64,000 nucleotides of DNA from positions 30,908 to 94,907 of the forward strand of contig NZ_MKIQ01000002.1 of NCBI RefSeq assembly GCF_001832885.1, read 5' to 3'. Position numbers and translations under genes: made by a program. The stretch comes from Floricoccus penangensis. Its GTDB lineage: Bacteria > Bacillota > Bacilli > Lactobacillales > Streptococcaceae. This document shows positions 17,767 to 25,141 of this stretch, one piece after another. Under the pieces are notes generated by a model that was not told the DNA's origin, ran no database searches, and worked only from the letters and a program-made list of their open reading frames with translations. Each line of letters begins with the position of its first letter. Position 1 is the stretch's first letter.

Positions 17767-18546
17767 ATGTACGGAGAATTACATGGTAAGGTAGCTGTAA
17801 TTACAGGAGCTGCAACGGGGCTAGGGCTTGCAATTTCACTAAGATATATACTTGAAGGAATGAATGTAGTCGGTGACTATGTTGGAACACTTCCTGATGA
17901 ATTAGCTGACGCTGCTAAGAAGCATCCAGATAGAGTAAAATTCGTTGAAGCTGATGTTTCTAACGAAAAACAAGTTGAGGGACTAGCAAAAACTGCCGTT
18001 GATACTTTTGGAGATATCGATATCTGGGTAAATAATGCAGGTGTTGAAAAAGCTTGTCATACTGCTGAAATGCCATTTAAAGAATGGAAAAAAGTACTGG
18101 ATGTCAACTTAGACGGTGTGTTCCTTGGTTCTCGTGAAGCCTTAAAACACTTTACAAAAAACAAGAAAAAAGGAACAATCATCAACATGTCTTCAGTTCA
18201 CCAACAAATTCCATGGCCTACTTTTGCGCACTATGCAGCAAGTAAAGGTGCAACTGAAATGTTTACTAAAACAATTGCGCTTGAATATGCTGATCAAGGA
18301 ATTCGTGCAAACTGTATAGCACCAGGGGCTATTGATACTCCAATTAATGCTAAAAAGTTTTCAGACCCTAAACAATTGGCTCAAACTGAAAGCATGGTAC
18401 CAATGGGAAATATCGGTAAACCACAAGATATTGCGAATGCTGCAGCTTTCTTAGCTTCAGATGAAGCTTCTTATATAACTGGTACAACTTTATTCGTTGA
18501 TGGAGGAATGACTCTATACCCTTCATTCCAACATGGTGCAGGTTGA
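17767..18546 (+). CDS. gdh: glucose 1-dehydrogenase (SDR family)
   Basis: A 259-residue classical short-chain dehydrogenase. The coenzyme motif is Thr-Gly-Ala-Ala-Thr-Gly-Leu-Gly (13-20), Asn-Asn-Ala-Gly lies at 89-92, and the catalytic Ser142/143, Tyr156 and Lys160 are present. The Ser-Val-His-x4-Pro-Trp-Pro and Gly-Gly-Met-Thr-x-Tyr-Pro-Ser-Phe-Gln segments closely match Bacillus glucose 1-dehydrogenases, which oxidise beta-D-glucose to glucono-1,5-lactone with NAD(P)+. AAAAAGGAG lies before the ATG. A YczE-type membrane protein and a lactonase follow on the same strand. Confidence 0.85.
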   Translation: MYGELHGKVAVITGAATGLGLAISLRYILEGMNVVGDYVGTLPDELADAAKKHPDRVKFVEADVSNEKQVEGLAKTAVDTFGDIDIWVNNAGVEKACHTAEMPFKEWKKVLDVNLDGVFLGSREALKHFTKNKKKGTIINMSSVHQQIPWPTFAHYAASKGATEMFTKTIALEYADQGIRANCIAPGAIDTPINAKKFSDPKQLAQTESMVPMGNIGKPQDIANAAAFLASDEASYITGTTLFVDGGMTLYPSFQHGAG

Positions 18547-18568
18547 TAAAAACAATCAACATAGTTAG

Positions 18569-18597
18569 CCAGTGGGTCACAGTGCCCCTGGTTTTTT
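18569..18597 (+). terminator. internal terminator/attenuator after gdh
   Basis: CCAG-GGG and CCC-CTGG arms (18569-18591) around a TCACAGTG loop, then six Ts. It lies between gdh and the next gene of the same group, so it should reduce transcription of the membrane protein and lactonase relative to gdh. Confidence 0.7.
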
Positions 18598-18620
18598 CAT
18601 AAATGAAATGGAGGTAATTT

Positions 18621-19229
18621 ATGAAATTTTTTAAAAATGTAGTGATAATCTTAATAGGTCTACTTACAATGTCAGTAGGATCAAGTATCTTACGTACAGC
18701 AAAACTTGGGGTTGATCCATTTACTGCAATGAATATCGGATTATCTAGTCACGTTGGATTAAGCCTAAGTGTATTCCAAATTATCGTAAACTGCTTAATA
18801 TTAGTCTATGTTTACCTATACAATAAAAAAGCAATTGGTTTAGGTACAATTTTAAACATGTTCCTAGTAGGGGCATTCATTGATATGTTTTCAGCAATGT
18901 TCAAACCGCTAACACATTCAATGACTCATTCTTTAATTGCACAAACTCTTTGTTTAATTATAGGTATAGCATTGTTTACTCTAGGTTCAGCAATATATAT
19001 GGCAACAAATCAGGGGGATTCGCCATATGATGCTATTGCACCAACAATTTGTAAACAAACAGGTAAAAGTTATACACCTGTTAGAACAACCCAAGATATA
19101 ATTGTCGTTATCATTGGTTTCCTTGCAGGAGGTCCAATTGGTGTTGGTACAATTATTTGTGCCTTCGGATGTGGTCCACTAATCTCATTCTGGACTTCAA
19201 TCGTTAAACCAATAATTAAAAAATTATAA
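18621..19229 (+). CDS. YczE/YyaS/YitT-type membrane protein
   Basis: A 202-residue protein with five or six hydrophobic segments. It matches the YczE group by the Leu-Gly-Val-Asp-Pro-Phe-Thr-Ala-Met-Asn stretch near residue 28 and the repeated Gly-Asp-Ser-Pro-Tyr-Asp-Ala and Gly-Gly-Pro-Ile-Gly-Val-Gly-Thr elements in the second half. Known members are integral membrane proteins of uncertain transport function. Its position between a glucose dehydrogenase and a lactonase suggests a link to sugar or gluconate movement, but this is inference. A GGAGG site precedes the ATG. Confidence 0.75.
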   Translation: MKFFKNVVIILIGLLTMSVGSSILRTAKLGVDPFTAMNIGLSSHVGLSLSVFQIIVNCLILVYVYLYNKKAIGLGTILNMFLVGAFIDMFSAMFKPLTHSMTHSLIAQTLCLIIGIALFTLGSAIYMATNQGDSPYDAIAPTICKQTGKSYTPVRTTQDIIVVIIGFLAGGPIGVGTIICAFGCGPLISFWTSIVKPIIKKL

Positions 19230-19257
19230 AGTATAAGGTATCCAGGAGGAGTAACTT

Positions 19258-20322
19258 ATGGTTAAAAAAGAAAGAATATTATTCGGTACATATACTGACG
19301 ATCCAACATACTCAGAGAAAAACTTGAGTGAAGGAGTGTATGAGGCATACCTAGATCTTGATAAAGGAAAGCTTACAGATTCATCTTTGATTATCAAAGA
19401 AGCGAATCCAACATACTTAGTTACTAATAAAGAAAATTCTATATTTACAGTCAATGGACATAAAAGAATGGGTGGAGTCGCTTCTTATGATTCAGATTAT
19501 AAATTAATTGATAAAATACTAGAGACTGGATCTCCTGTATGTTATGTTTCAATAGATGAAAAGCGACAACTACTATTTGGAGCAAACTATCACAAAGGAG
19601 AGCTCAATAGCTATAAAATTACAAACAATAAAAATTTAAATAGCATTGAATCTCTATATCATAGTGAACCTATTGGTCCACATAAAAACCAAGATGCTCC
19701 TCATATTCATTTTGCTAATCTAACACCTGACGGTAGATTAATCGCCTGTGACTTAGGTACTGATAGAGTTTATCTATACGATGTATTAGAGACTGGTGAG
19801 TTGACCCTTAAAAGTATTTGGCACGCCAAGCCAGCAACTGGACCTCGACATCTTGTTTTTAGTAAAAACGGGAAATACGTATATGTAGTTGGGGAATTAG
19901 ACTGTTCTGTTAACGTTTTAGAATATGATAAGAAAGAGGCAACACTCAAAACTATTAGTAAAACGTTCACTATTGATCTAGACTTTGTTGATTTCAATAG
20001 TGCAGCTGCAATACGACTTTCTAATGATGGTAAGTATTTATACGTTTCTAATAGAGGTGAAAATTCTATTGTGGTCTTTGAAGTTTCAAAAAGTGGAAAA
20101 GACATTAAAGAAATTCAAAGAATCTATACAACAGGAAACTTCCCACGTGATTTTAATATAAATGATAGTGGAGAATTTTTAGTTTGTGGATTCCAATATA
20201 GTGATTATATTAACCTATTTAGTATTGACCAAAATACTGGGAAATTATCACTTATTCAGGATGACTTTTTTGTTCCAGAAGTAGTATGCGTCCACTTTCC
20301 GAAAAGCACGCCACACAAATGA
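19258..20322 (+). CDS. lactonase family beta-propeller protein (6-phosphogluconolactonase type)
   Basis: A 354-residue protein of the seven-bladed lactonase family (PF10282, YkgB/Pgl type). Repeated blades are seen as Leu-x-Val-x-Asn and Asp-Gly-x-Tyr-Val-Tyr-Val patterns (for example Asn-Gly-Lys-Tyr-Val-Tyr-Val and Asp-Gly-Lys-Tyr-Leu-Tyr-Val-Ser-Asn-Arg-Gly). The start Gly-Thr-Tyr-Thr-Asp is typical. Family members hydrolyse 6-phosphogluconolactone or gluconolactone. Next to a glucose dehydrogenase, hydrolysis of the free gluconolactone formed from glucose is the best guess. CCAGGAGG lies 7 bases before the ATG. Confidence 0.8.
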   Translation: MVKKERILFGTYTDDPTYSEKNLSEGVYEAYLDLDKGKLTDSSLIIKEANPTYLVTNKENSIFTVNGHKRMGGVASYDSDYKLIDKILETGSPVCYVSIDEKRQLLFGANYHKGELNSYKITNNKNLNSIESLYHSEPIGPHKNQDAPHIHFANLTPDGRLIACDLGTDRVYLYDVLETGELTLKSIWHAKPATGPRHLVFSKNGKYVYVVGELDCSVNVLEYDKKEATLKTISKTFTIDLDFVDFNSAAAIRLSNDGKYLYVSNRGENSIVVFEVSKSGKDIKEIQRIYTTGNFPRDFNINDSGEFLVCGFQYSDYINLFSIDQNTGKLSLIQDDFFVPEVVCVHFPKSTPHK

Positions 20323-20362
20323 TGTTAACGGATACAAAAATTCTAAATTGTAAGCTAAAATA

Positions 20363-20391
20363 TTGCTAATAGTTTTGTTTTTGTGTAAAAT
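20363..20391 (+). promoter_or_regulatory. promoter of nox
   Basis: TTGCTA (20363-20368), 17-base spacer, TAAAAT (20386-20391) preceded by TGTG. It is 36 bases upstream of the nox ATG, which has an AAAGGGG ribosome-binding site. Confidence 0.7.
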
Positions 20392-20427
20392 AAAACTATC
20401 TTAAAAAATAAAGGGGAATAATTAACT

Positions 20428-21765
20428 ATGAAAACAGTTATTATTGGTACCAACCATGCTGGTATCGCCGCTGCAAACACTCTATTGGATAACTATCCAG
20501 ATCAAGAAATCGTGATGATCGACCGTAACTCAAACTTGAGCTACCTAGGTTGTGGAACTGCTCTTTGGGTAGGACGTCAAATCGATGGTTACGAAGGTCT
20601 TTTCTATACAAATGAAGAACAATTTCGTGCTAAAGGTGCTGAGATCTTTATGGAGACTGAAGTTGACAAAATTGATTTTGACAACAAGACAGTAAAAGCT
20701 AAATCTAAAGATGGTGAAGAATTTGATGTAACTTACGATAAACTAATTATCGCTAGTGGTTCAAAACCTATCATTCCAAACATTCCTGGTAAAGACTTAG
20801 ACGGAATTCATTTCCTTAAACTTTTCCAAGAAGGACAAGCTGTTGATAAAGATATGAGTCGTGATGATGTTAAGACAGTTGCCGTTATTGGTGCTGGATA
20901 CATCGGTGTTGAAATCGCTGAAGCTGCTCGTCGTCGTGGTAAAAATGTTTTACTATTTGATGCTGAAGACACTTCTCTTGCTTCATATTATGATGAAGAC
21001 TTCACTAAATTGATGGATAAAAATCTTGCTGATAATGGTATCGAATTACACTTCAGCGAACCAGCTACAGCATACGAAGGTGATGCTAATGGACGTGTTA
21101 ACAAAGTAATTACTGGTAAAGGTACTTATGATGTTGATATGGTTATCAACTCAATTGGTTTCACTGCCAATGCTGATTTAGGAAAAGATAGCCTAGATAC
21201 ATTCAGAAATGGTGCATATATCGTTGACCGTACACAAAAAACTAGCAATGATGATGTATATGCTGTTGGTGACTGTGCTACAATCTACTCAAATGCAATC
21301 CAAGATACTACATATATCGCTCTTGCATCAAATGCGGTACGTTCTGGTATTGTAGCAGGACATAATGTTGGTGGAACTAAATTAGAATCACCAGGTGTTC
21401 AAGGTTCTAATGGTATTGATATTTTCGGTCTAGGTATGGTTTCTACAGGTATCTCTGTCAAAGCTGCTGGCAAGAACAATATTGAAGTTCTTTACACAGA
21501 ATATGAAGATTTACAAAAACCTTCTTTCATTAAAGATGATAACAAGTTGGTTAAGATTCGTATCGTATACGAAAAAGATAGTCGTCGTATCGTTGGAGCA
21601 CAACTTGCTTCAAGAGAAGATATTTCTGCAAACATTCATATGTTTAGTCTTGCAATTCAAGAAAAATTAACAATTGATCAACTTCAACTTCTTGATATCT
21701 TCTTCTTACCACACTTCAACCAACCATATAACTATATCACTATGGCTGCTTTGAAAGCTAAATAA
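20428..21765 (+). CDS. nox: NADH oxidase (H2O-forming)
   Basis: A 445-residue flavoprotein of the NADH oxidase/coenzyme A disulfide reductase group. FAD motif Gly-Thr-Asn-His-Ala-Gly at the N-terminus, redox-active Cys42 in Leu-Gly-Cys-Gly-Thr-Ala-Leu, NADH motif Gly-Ala-Gly-Tyr-Ile-Gly-Val-Glu near residue 155 and a second FAD motif Val-Gly-Asp-Cys-Ala near 281. A single conserved Cys42 is the hallmark of the four-electron, water-forming enzymes that regenerate NAD+ and remove oxygen in lactic acid bacteria. Codon use is more regular than in neighbours, consistent with high expression. Confidence 0.95.
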   Translation: MKTVIIGTNHAGIAAANTLLDNYPDQEIVMIDRNSNLSYLGCGTALWVGRQIDGYEGLFYTNEEQFRAKGAEIFMETEVDKIDFDNKTVKAKSKDGEEFDVTYDKLIIASGSKPIIPNIPGKDLDGIHFLKLFQEGQAVDKDMSRDDVKTVAVIGAGYIGVEIAEAARRRGKNVLLFDAEDTSLASYYDEDFTKLMDKNLADNGIELHFSEPATAYEGDANGRVNKVITGKGTYDVDMVINSIGFTANADLGKDSLDTFRNGAYIVDRTQKTSNDDVYAVGDCATIYSNAIQDTTYIALASNAVRSGIVAGHNVGGTKLESPGVQGSNGIDIFGLGMVSTGISVKAAGKNNIEVLYTEYEDLQKPSFIKDDNKLVKIRIVYEKDSRRIVGAQLASREDISANIHMFSLAIQEKLTIDQLQLLDIFFLPHFNQPYNYITMAALKAK

Positions 21766-21776
21766 TATATTACTGG

Positions 21777-21794
21777 GCACATCTTAAGATGTGC
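21777..21794 (+). terminator. terminator of nox
   Basis: Perfect palindrome GCACATCTTAAGATGTGC, followed by CTCTTTATTT. The downstream U run is broken, so strength is moderate. Confidence 0.65.
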
Positions 21795-21819
21795 TCTTTA
21801 TTTACCTTTTATATTTCAA

Positions 21820-21845
21820 AAAAACTCGTCAAATGACGAGTTTTT
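21820..21845 (-). terminator. terminator of the small membrane-protein cluster
   Basis: AAAAACTCGTC and GACGAGTTTTT arms, perfect over 11 bp, overlapping the stop of the minus-strand gene. It can act in both directions. Confidence 0.85.
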
Positions 21846-22194
21846 AAATTTTTTTATCAAAGTACTTAAGAGCAAAAAGATCAACTAGAAATCCAATAGA
21901 TAATACAATTATTATTATCATAATTACACTATAAAGATCAATATTTATAGTCTTTAAATTTGGGTAAAATCTTTTTAATATCGTAAAAACTAACGATATA
22001 ACTAAGAAAAAATCTAAAGCAAAATAATAATAGTATCTTGAAACATTACCCGCCTTTTCTCTAATTATTTTCCATCTCTCATCTTCTCCATATTCTTTCA
22101 CTTTGTTGCCTGAATAAATAATATACCAAATACATATTCCTGCAATTAGAATATCAATAAGAAGTTGTATTAAATCATAATCCATAATGTTCAT
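21844..22194 (-). CDS. small membrane protein, DERW-motif family (copy 1)
   Basis: A 116-residue protein with an N-terminal helix (about 8-28), a polar Lys-Glu-Tyr-Gly-Glu-Asp-Glu-Arg-Trp-Lys-Ile-Ile-Arg-Glu-Lys-Ala segment, two further hydrophobic segments and a C-terminal Ala-Leu-Lys-Tyr-Phe-Asp-Lys. The polar motif and the C-terminal motif recur in the two neighbouring genes. Proteins of this layout in Firmicutes are labelled DUF2178 or similar and usually sit beside a small XRE repressor, as here. Function unknown. Confidence 0.65.
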   Translation of the reverse strand: MNIMDYDLIQLLIDILIAGICIWYIIYSGNKVKEYGEDERWKIIREKAGNVSRYYYYFALDFFLVISLVFTILKRFYPNLKTINIDLYSVIMIIIIVLSIGFLVDLFALKYFDKKI

Positions 22195-22205
22195 CCTTTG
22201 CTATT

Positions 22206-22499
22206 TTACATATTTTTGTCATAGTATCTTAAAGCAAAATACTCTACAATAACTGAAAGCATATAAATAAATGCTAAAGTGGCAACTATTGATACCAAAG
22301 AAGTCCTACCTTCTGGTAAAATCTTACCAAAAATAAGAAGGACTACAGGTCGTGCTAGAATCCATAACAGGTATATTGCTGCAGCTGTAAGACAACATAT
22401 ATCATAATATCTCCTGACAACGTTACTAGCCTTTAATTTTATTATCATCCAGCGCTCATCGTTTCCATATTCACTTCCTTTATCACGATAATAACCCAT
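22206..22499 (-). CDS. small membrane protein, DERW-motif family (copy 2, short N-terminus)
   Basis: A 97-residue paralogue of its neighbours. It carries Glu-Tyr-Gly-Asn-Asp-Glu-Arg-Trp, two or three hydrophobic segments, and the C-terminal Ala-Leu-Arg-Tyr-Tyr-Asp-Lys. Unlike copies 1 and 3 it lacks the first transmembrane helix: it begins only nine residues before the motif, and no ribosome-binding site is visible before its ATG. It lies next to a palindromic array, so it may be a 5'-truncated copy. Confidence 0.55.
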   Translation of the reverse strand: MGYYRDKGSEYGNDERWMIIKLKASNVVRRYYDICCLTAAAIYLLWILARPVVLLIFGKILPEGRTSLVSIVATLAFIYMLSVIVEYFALRYYDKNM

Positions 22500-22535
22500 A
22501 TATTTATAGTTGATTAAAATAGAAATATCTTCGTT

Positions 22536-22770
22536 TTACTACGCTGTCGATTACACTTAAATAAGCAAGCTTATTAGTGTAAGTCGCAAGACAAGGCACT
22601 TCGCTTCGCTACGATGTCCATAGAACTTAAATTGCTAAAGCAATTAGTTCTCTAATGGCGATGAATCGATGATAGAACTAGGGTTCATCGAGATGAGTCG
22701 CTACGCCTTGCTCCGATGTCGATTATACTTTAATAAGCAAGCTTATTAGTATAAATCGCAACGATGTATT
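22536..22770. repeat. three tandem covarying hairpin units
   Basis: Three related stem-loops occur in a row: A (about 22543-22588), B (about 22612-22660) and C (about 22713-22764). Each has an outer stem, an asymmetric TAA/T internal loop and an inner stem. The outer stems are TTACACT/AGTGTAA, AGAACT/AGTTCT and TTATACT/AGTATAA; the inner stems are ATAAGC/GCTTAT (A and C) and ATTGC/GCAAT (B). Bases differ between units but pairing is kept. TACG(A/C)TGTC-like sequence precedes each unit, and an additional CGATGA/TCATCG hairpin (about 22666-22691) lies between B and C. No coding frame is convincing here. Confidence 0.75.
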
Positions 22771-22883
22771 AATCTATTTTTAAGTGACTATAAAAATAAG
22801 ATACATTGTTGGAAAGCCTATAACAATAGCTATAATCATCTTAACTATTGCCCAAAATACAAAACTACTCATTTAATCCACCT

Positions 22884-23201
22884 TCATATTCTTGAATCAT
22901 AATACTTTAAAGCAAGTCCGTATAGAGCTATTGGAACTGATGCAAGGGTAAAAATCAAGCTAGCAACTTCTGAATAAGACAGTTGACCATCTCTTATTTT
23001 TAAAATATTGATTAGTACTATTGCAACAAATGCCAAAATCATTATCGATAATAAATACCAACTAAATATACTTGCTGCTTTTTGCTCAACTGTTTTCCAA
23101 CGTTCATCATTATTGTACTCTTTACGTTTTTTGTCACGAAAAGATACAGACCATGTACTAAATATAGTAATAATTGCATTAATAATTGTAAAAGAACCCA
23201 T
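22884..23201 (-). CDS. small membrane protein, DERW-motif family (copy 3)
   Basis: A 105-residue paralogue with an N-terminal helix, the Glu-Tyr-Asn-Asn-Asp-Glu-Arg-Trp motif near residue 29, two hydrophobic segments and the C-terminal Ala-Leu-Lys-Tyr-Tyr-Asp. AAAGGA lies 6 bases before the ATG. It is 12 bases downstream of a 66-residue XRE regulator and shares its promoter, so it is likely the primary target of that regulator. Confidence 0.65.
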   Translation of the reverse strand: MGSFTIINAIITIFSTWSVSFRDKKRKEYNNDERWKTVEQKAASIFSWYLLSIMILAFVAIVLINILKIRDGQLSYSEVASLIFTLASVPIALYGLALKYYDSRI

Positions 23202-23213
23202 TATAATTCCTTT

Positions 23214-23414
23214 CTAATCTTCTTCTTGCACAAAGACTTCTGTTATATCCACACCAAATACTTTTGCTAGGGTAAAAGCTAAATCAAGTGATGGTGTATA
23301 TTTATATTTTTCTATAGAAATTACTGCCTGTCTCGATATGCCTGCCATTTCTGCCAAGTCTGCCTGAGTCCAGTCGCGTTCTGCCCTCAAGACTTTCAAT
23401 CTATTTTTTATCAA
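23214..23414 (-). CDS. XRE/Cro-CI family transcriptional regulator
   Basis: A 66-residue protein consisting of little more than an XRE helix-turn-helix: Arg-Leu-Lys-Val-Leu-Arg-Ala-Glu-Arg-Asp-Trp-Thr-Gln-Ala-Asp-Leu-Ala-Glu, then Ser-Arg-Gln-Ala-Val-Ile-Ser-Ile-Glu-Lys-Tyr-Lys-Tyr-Thr-Pro-Ser. This is the common type of small repressor adjacent to membrane proteins such as DUF2178 members. The start is TTG at 23414. A near-perfect palindrome in its own promoter suggests autoregulation of this gene and copy 3. Confidence 0.88.
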   Translation of the reverse strand: MIKNRLKVLRAERDWTQADLAEMAGISRQAVISIEKYKYTPSLDLAFTLAKVFGVDITEVFVQEED

Positions 23415-23435
23415 TGTAAAGACCTGCTTTCATAA

Positions 23436-23487
23436 TGTAATCAATTGTTTACATTTACAGTGTAATGACTTAGTTACTTTTTGTCAA
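23436..23487 (-). promoter_or_regulatory. promoter and candidate XRE operator
   Basis: Minus-strand TTGACA (23482-23487), 17-base spacer, TACACT (23459-23464). Just downstream is an 18-base near-perfect palindrome (23436-23453, half-sites TGTAA and TTACA around AATT), at a position where a bound repressor would block transcription. Confidence 0.75.
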
Positions 23488-23543
23488 GTATTATATATAT
23501 TAAAAAAATAAATTTCCATGACTACTTTTGCAATTTTTTCACG

Positions 23544-23549
23544 TATAAT
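23544..23549 (+). promoter_or_regulatory. -10 element for recX
   Basis: TATAAT ends seven bases before the chosen recX ATG. No ribosome-binding site lies between them, so transcription should begin at or beside the start codon. No good -35 at 17 bases. Confidence 0.5.
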
Positions 23550-23556
23550 AATATAC

Positions 23557-24351
23557 ATGATAAAGATTACTGCAATAGAAAAGAAAAAACGACTATATAA
23601 AGTCGAATTTGATAAGCATGATACAATTTATGTCACTGAAGACACTGTAGTTAAATATATGATGTCTAAAGCTGCTGAATACAGTGAAGAACAACTAAAA
23701 GAAATCATTGAATTTGCAAACTTTTCGCGTGGAAAAAATTTAGCCATCTACTATATTAGCTTTAAAATGAGAACTAAAGTTGAAGTTATTAAATATTTAC
23801 AAGAGCACGAAATAGATAACCGTCAAATTGCTCGTATTATTGATGAACTAGAATCTAGTAAATATATTGATGATGCTTCTTATACTGAAAGTTTCATCAA
23901 CAGTAAAATAAACTCTCAGACAAATGGACCTTATCAAATTAAACAAAAGCTTTCTACAAAAGGTATAAAAACCGACTTAATTGATGAAATCATGAGTCAA
24001 ACTTATACAAGAGAAAGTCAAGTTGATGTCGCAACTAACATCGCTGAAAAGTTAGTAATGCAAAAGTATAGTAAGTTACCTCTCAAAATGCTTAAAATTA
24101 AAATAAATCAATCTCTTGTAACTAAAGGATTTTCTTATGATATTGCAAAAATTGCAATTGAAAGTTTAGAGCTCGAATCAGATAGTGAACAGGAAAGTGA
24201 TTTAATTCAAAGCGAAATAGAAAAAAGTATGAGAAAATATGGTCGAAAATATGACGGATATGATCTCAAACAGCGAGTTATTCAATCATTAGCACGTAAA
24301 GGATTTGACTTCGATACCATTAATAGGGAACTTAGAGAATATGACTTTTAA
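23557..24351 (+). CDS. recX: recombination regulator RecX
   Basis: A 264-residue helical protein that in known cases binds RecA filaments and limits their activity. Three-helix RecX repeats are visible: Arg-Gly-Lys-Asn-Leu-Ala-Ile-Tyr-Tyr-Ile-Ser near residue 60, then Ile-Asp-Asp-Ala-Ser-Tyr-Thr-Glu-Ser-Phe-Ile, Gly-Pro-Tyr-Gln-Ile-Lys-Gln-Lys-Leu, and a final Ala-Arg-Lys-Gly-Phe-Asp-Phe. Length matches streptococcal RecX. The frame opens 13 codons earlier, but Met-Ile-Lys-Ile-Thr fits homologues better. The end overlaps the convergent pseudouridine synthase by 4 bases. Confidence 0.9.
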   Translation: MIKITAIEKKKRLYKVEFDKHDTIYVTEDTVVKYMMSKAAEYSEEQLKEIIEFANFSRGKNLAIYYISFKMRTKVEVIKYLQEHEIDNRQIARIIDELESSKYIDDASYTESFINSKINSQTNGPYQIKQKLSTKGIKTDLIDEIMSQTYTRESQVDVATNIAEKLVMQKYSKLPLKMLKIKINQSLVTKGFSYDIAKIAIESLELESDSEQESDLIQSEIEKSMRKYGRKYDGYDLKQRVIQSLARKGFDFDTINRELREYDF

Positions 24352-25052
24352 TTAAAGTGTGGTATTAGTGACTCTACTTCTTTAATAGTTAATTCTCTGT
24401 ATTGACCAGGTGCTAAGTCCTCACCCAAATCAAGTGGTCCAAATTTAATACGTTTAAGTTCAGTTACAAGCTTCCCTGTAGAGAGGAACATCTTTCTCAC
24501 TTGTCTATTCCGCCCTTCAGAAATTTTTACATTAGCATGGTGGGCACCAGTAATTTCTAACTGAGCAGGTTTCAATAACACATCACCATCAATTGAAAGG
24601 CCTTGCGCAAACTTATCCACATCTGATGCTACGAGTGGTTCTTTGGTAGTAACTTGATATATTTTCTCCACATGACTCTCAGGATTTAGCATATTTCTCC
24701 CCAATTTCCCATTATCTGTGATTAAAAGAAGTCCACTTGTCCAAAAATCTAGTCTACCAACCAGATATAATTCCGACTTATCCACATTTTCTAGTAAATC
24801 AAAGACGGTCTCATGTTTTTTATCTGTATTTGCACTGATTGTTTGCACAGGCTTGTGGAGCATATAGTATTTATGAGGATAAAAAATTACTTTTTCTCCA
24901 CGAAAGATAACATCTTGTACTGAACTATCCACATTTTGACTAATTTTAGCGGGAATTTTTCCATCAACTGTTACTAAACCTTCTTTGATAGCCTTTTTCG
25001 TTTCCTTTTTATTTAGTAAAAAGTTTTTCATTATGAGTTCATCTATTCTCAA
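24348..25052 (-). CDS. RsuA-family 16S rRNA pseudouridine synthase
   Basis: A 234-residue enzyme with an N-terminal S4 domain (about residues 1-50) and a pseudouridine synthase domain. The catalytic Asp is D102 in Gly-Arg-Leu-Asp. RsuA makes pseudouridine 516 in 16S rRNA; several RsuA/RluB paralogues exist in streptococci, so the exact site is uncertain. The usual Gly-Arg-Leu-Asp-x-Asp-Thr/Ser motif has Trp in place of the second Asp at residue 104. Arg-Gln-Val-Arg-Lys-Met near residue 184 is also conserved. Confidence 0.88.
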   Translation of the reverse strand: MRIDELIMKNFLLNKKETKKAIKEGLVTVDGKIPAKISQNVDSSVQDVIFRGEKVIFYPHKYYMLHKPVQTISANTDKKHETVFDLLENVDKSELYLVGRLDFWTSGLLLITDNGKLGRNMLNPESHVEKIYQVTTKEPLVASDVDKFAQGLSIDGDVLLKPAQLEITGAHHANVKISEGRNRQVRKMFLSTGKLVTELKRIKFGPLDLGEDLAPGQYRELTIKEVESLIPHFN

Positions 25053-25141
25053 CTTCTTTTCCTTGACCTTTTAATTCCTTTAATATATTCTTAGGTTATA
25101 TTCTAATTGAATTTTCAAAAAAAAGAAAGGGGTGGGCGAAA

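Noticed and set aside
22536..22770. CRISPR array or insertion sequence end
   Set aside because: Only three units, no regular spacers, no transposase and no terminal inverted repeats; the features are stem-loops with compensating changes.
22780..22873. A 30-residue membrane peptide gene
   Set aside because: The frame from the best ATG ends after 10 codons; the hydrophobic frame is out of register. Reported only as a weak finding.
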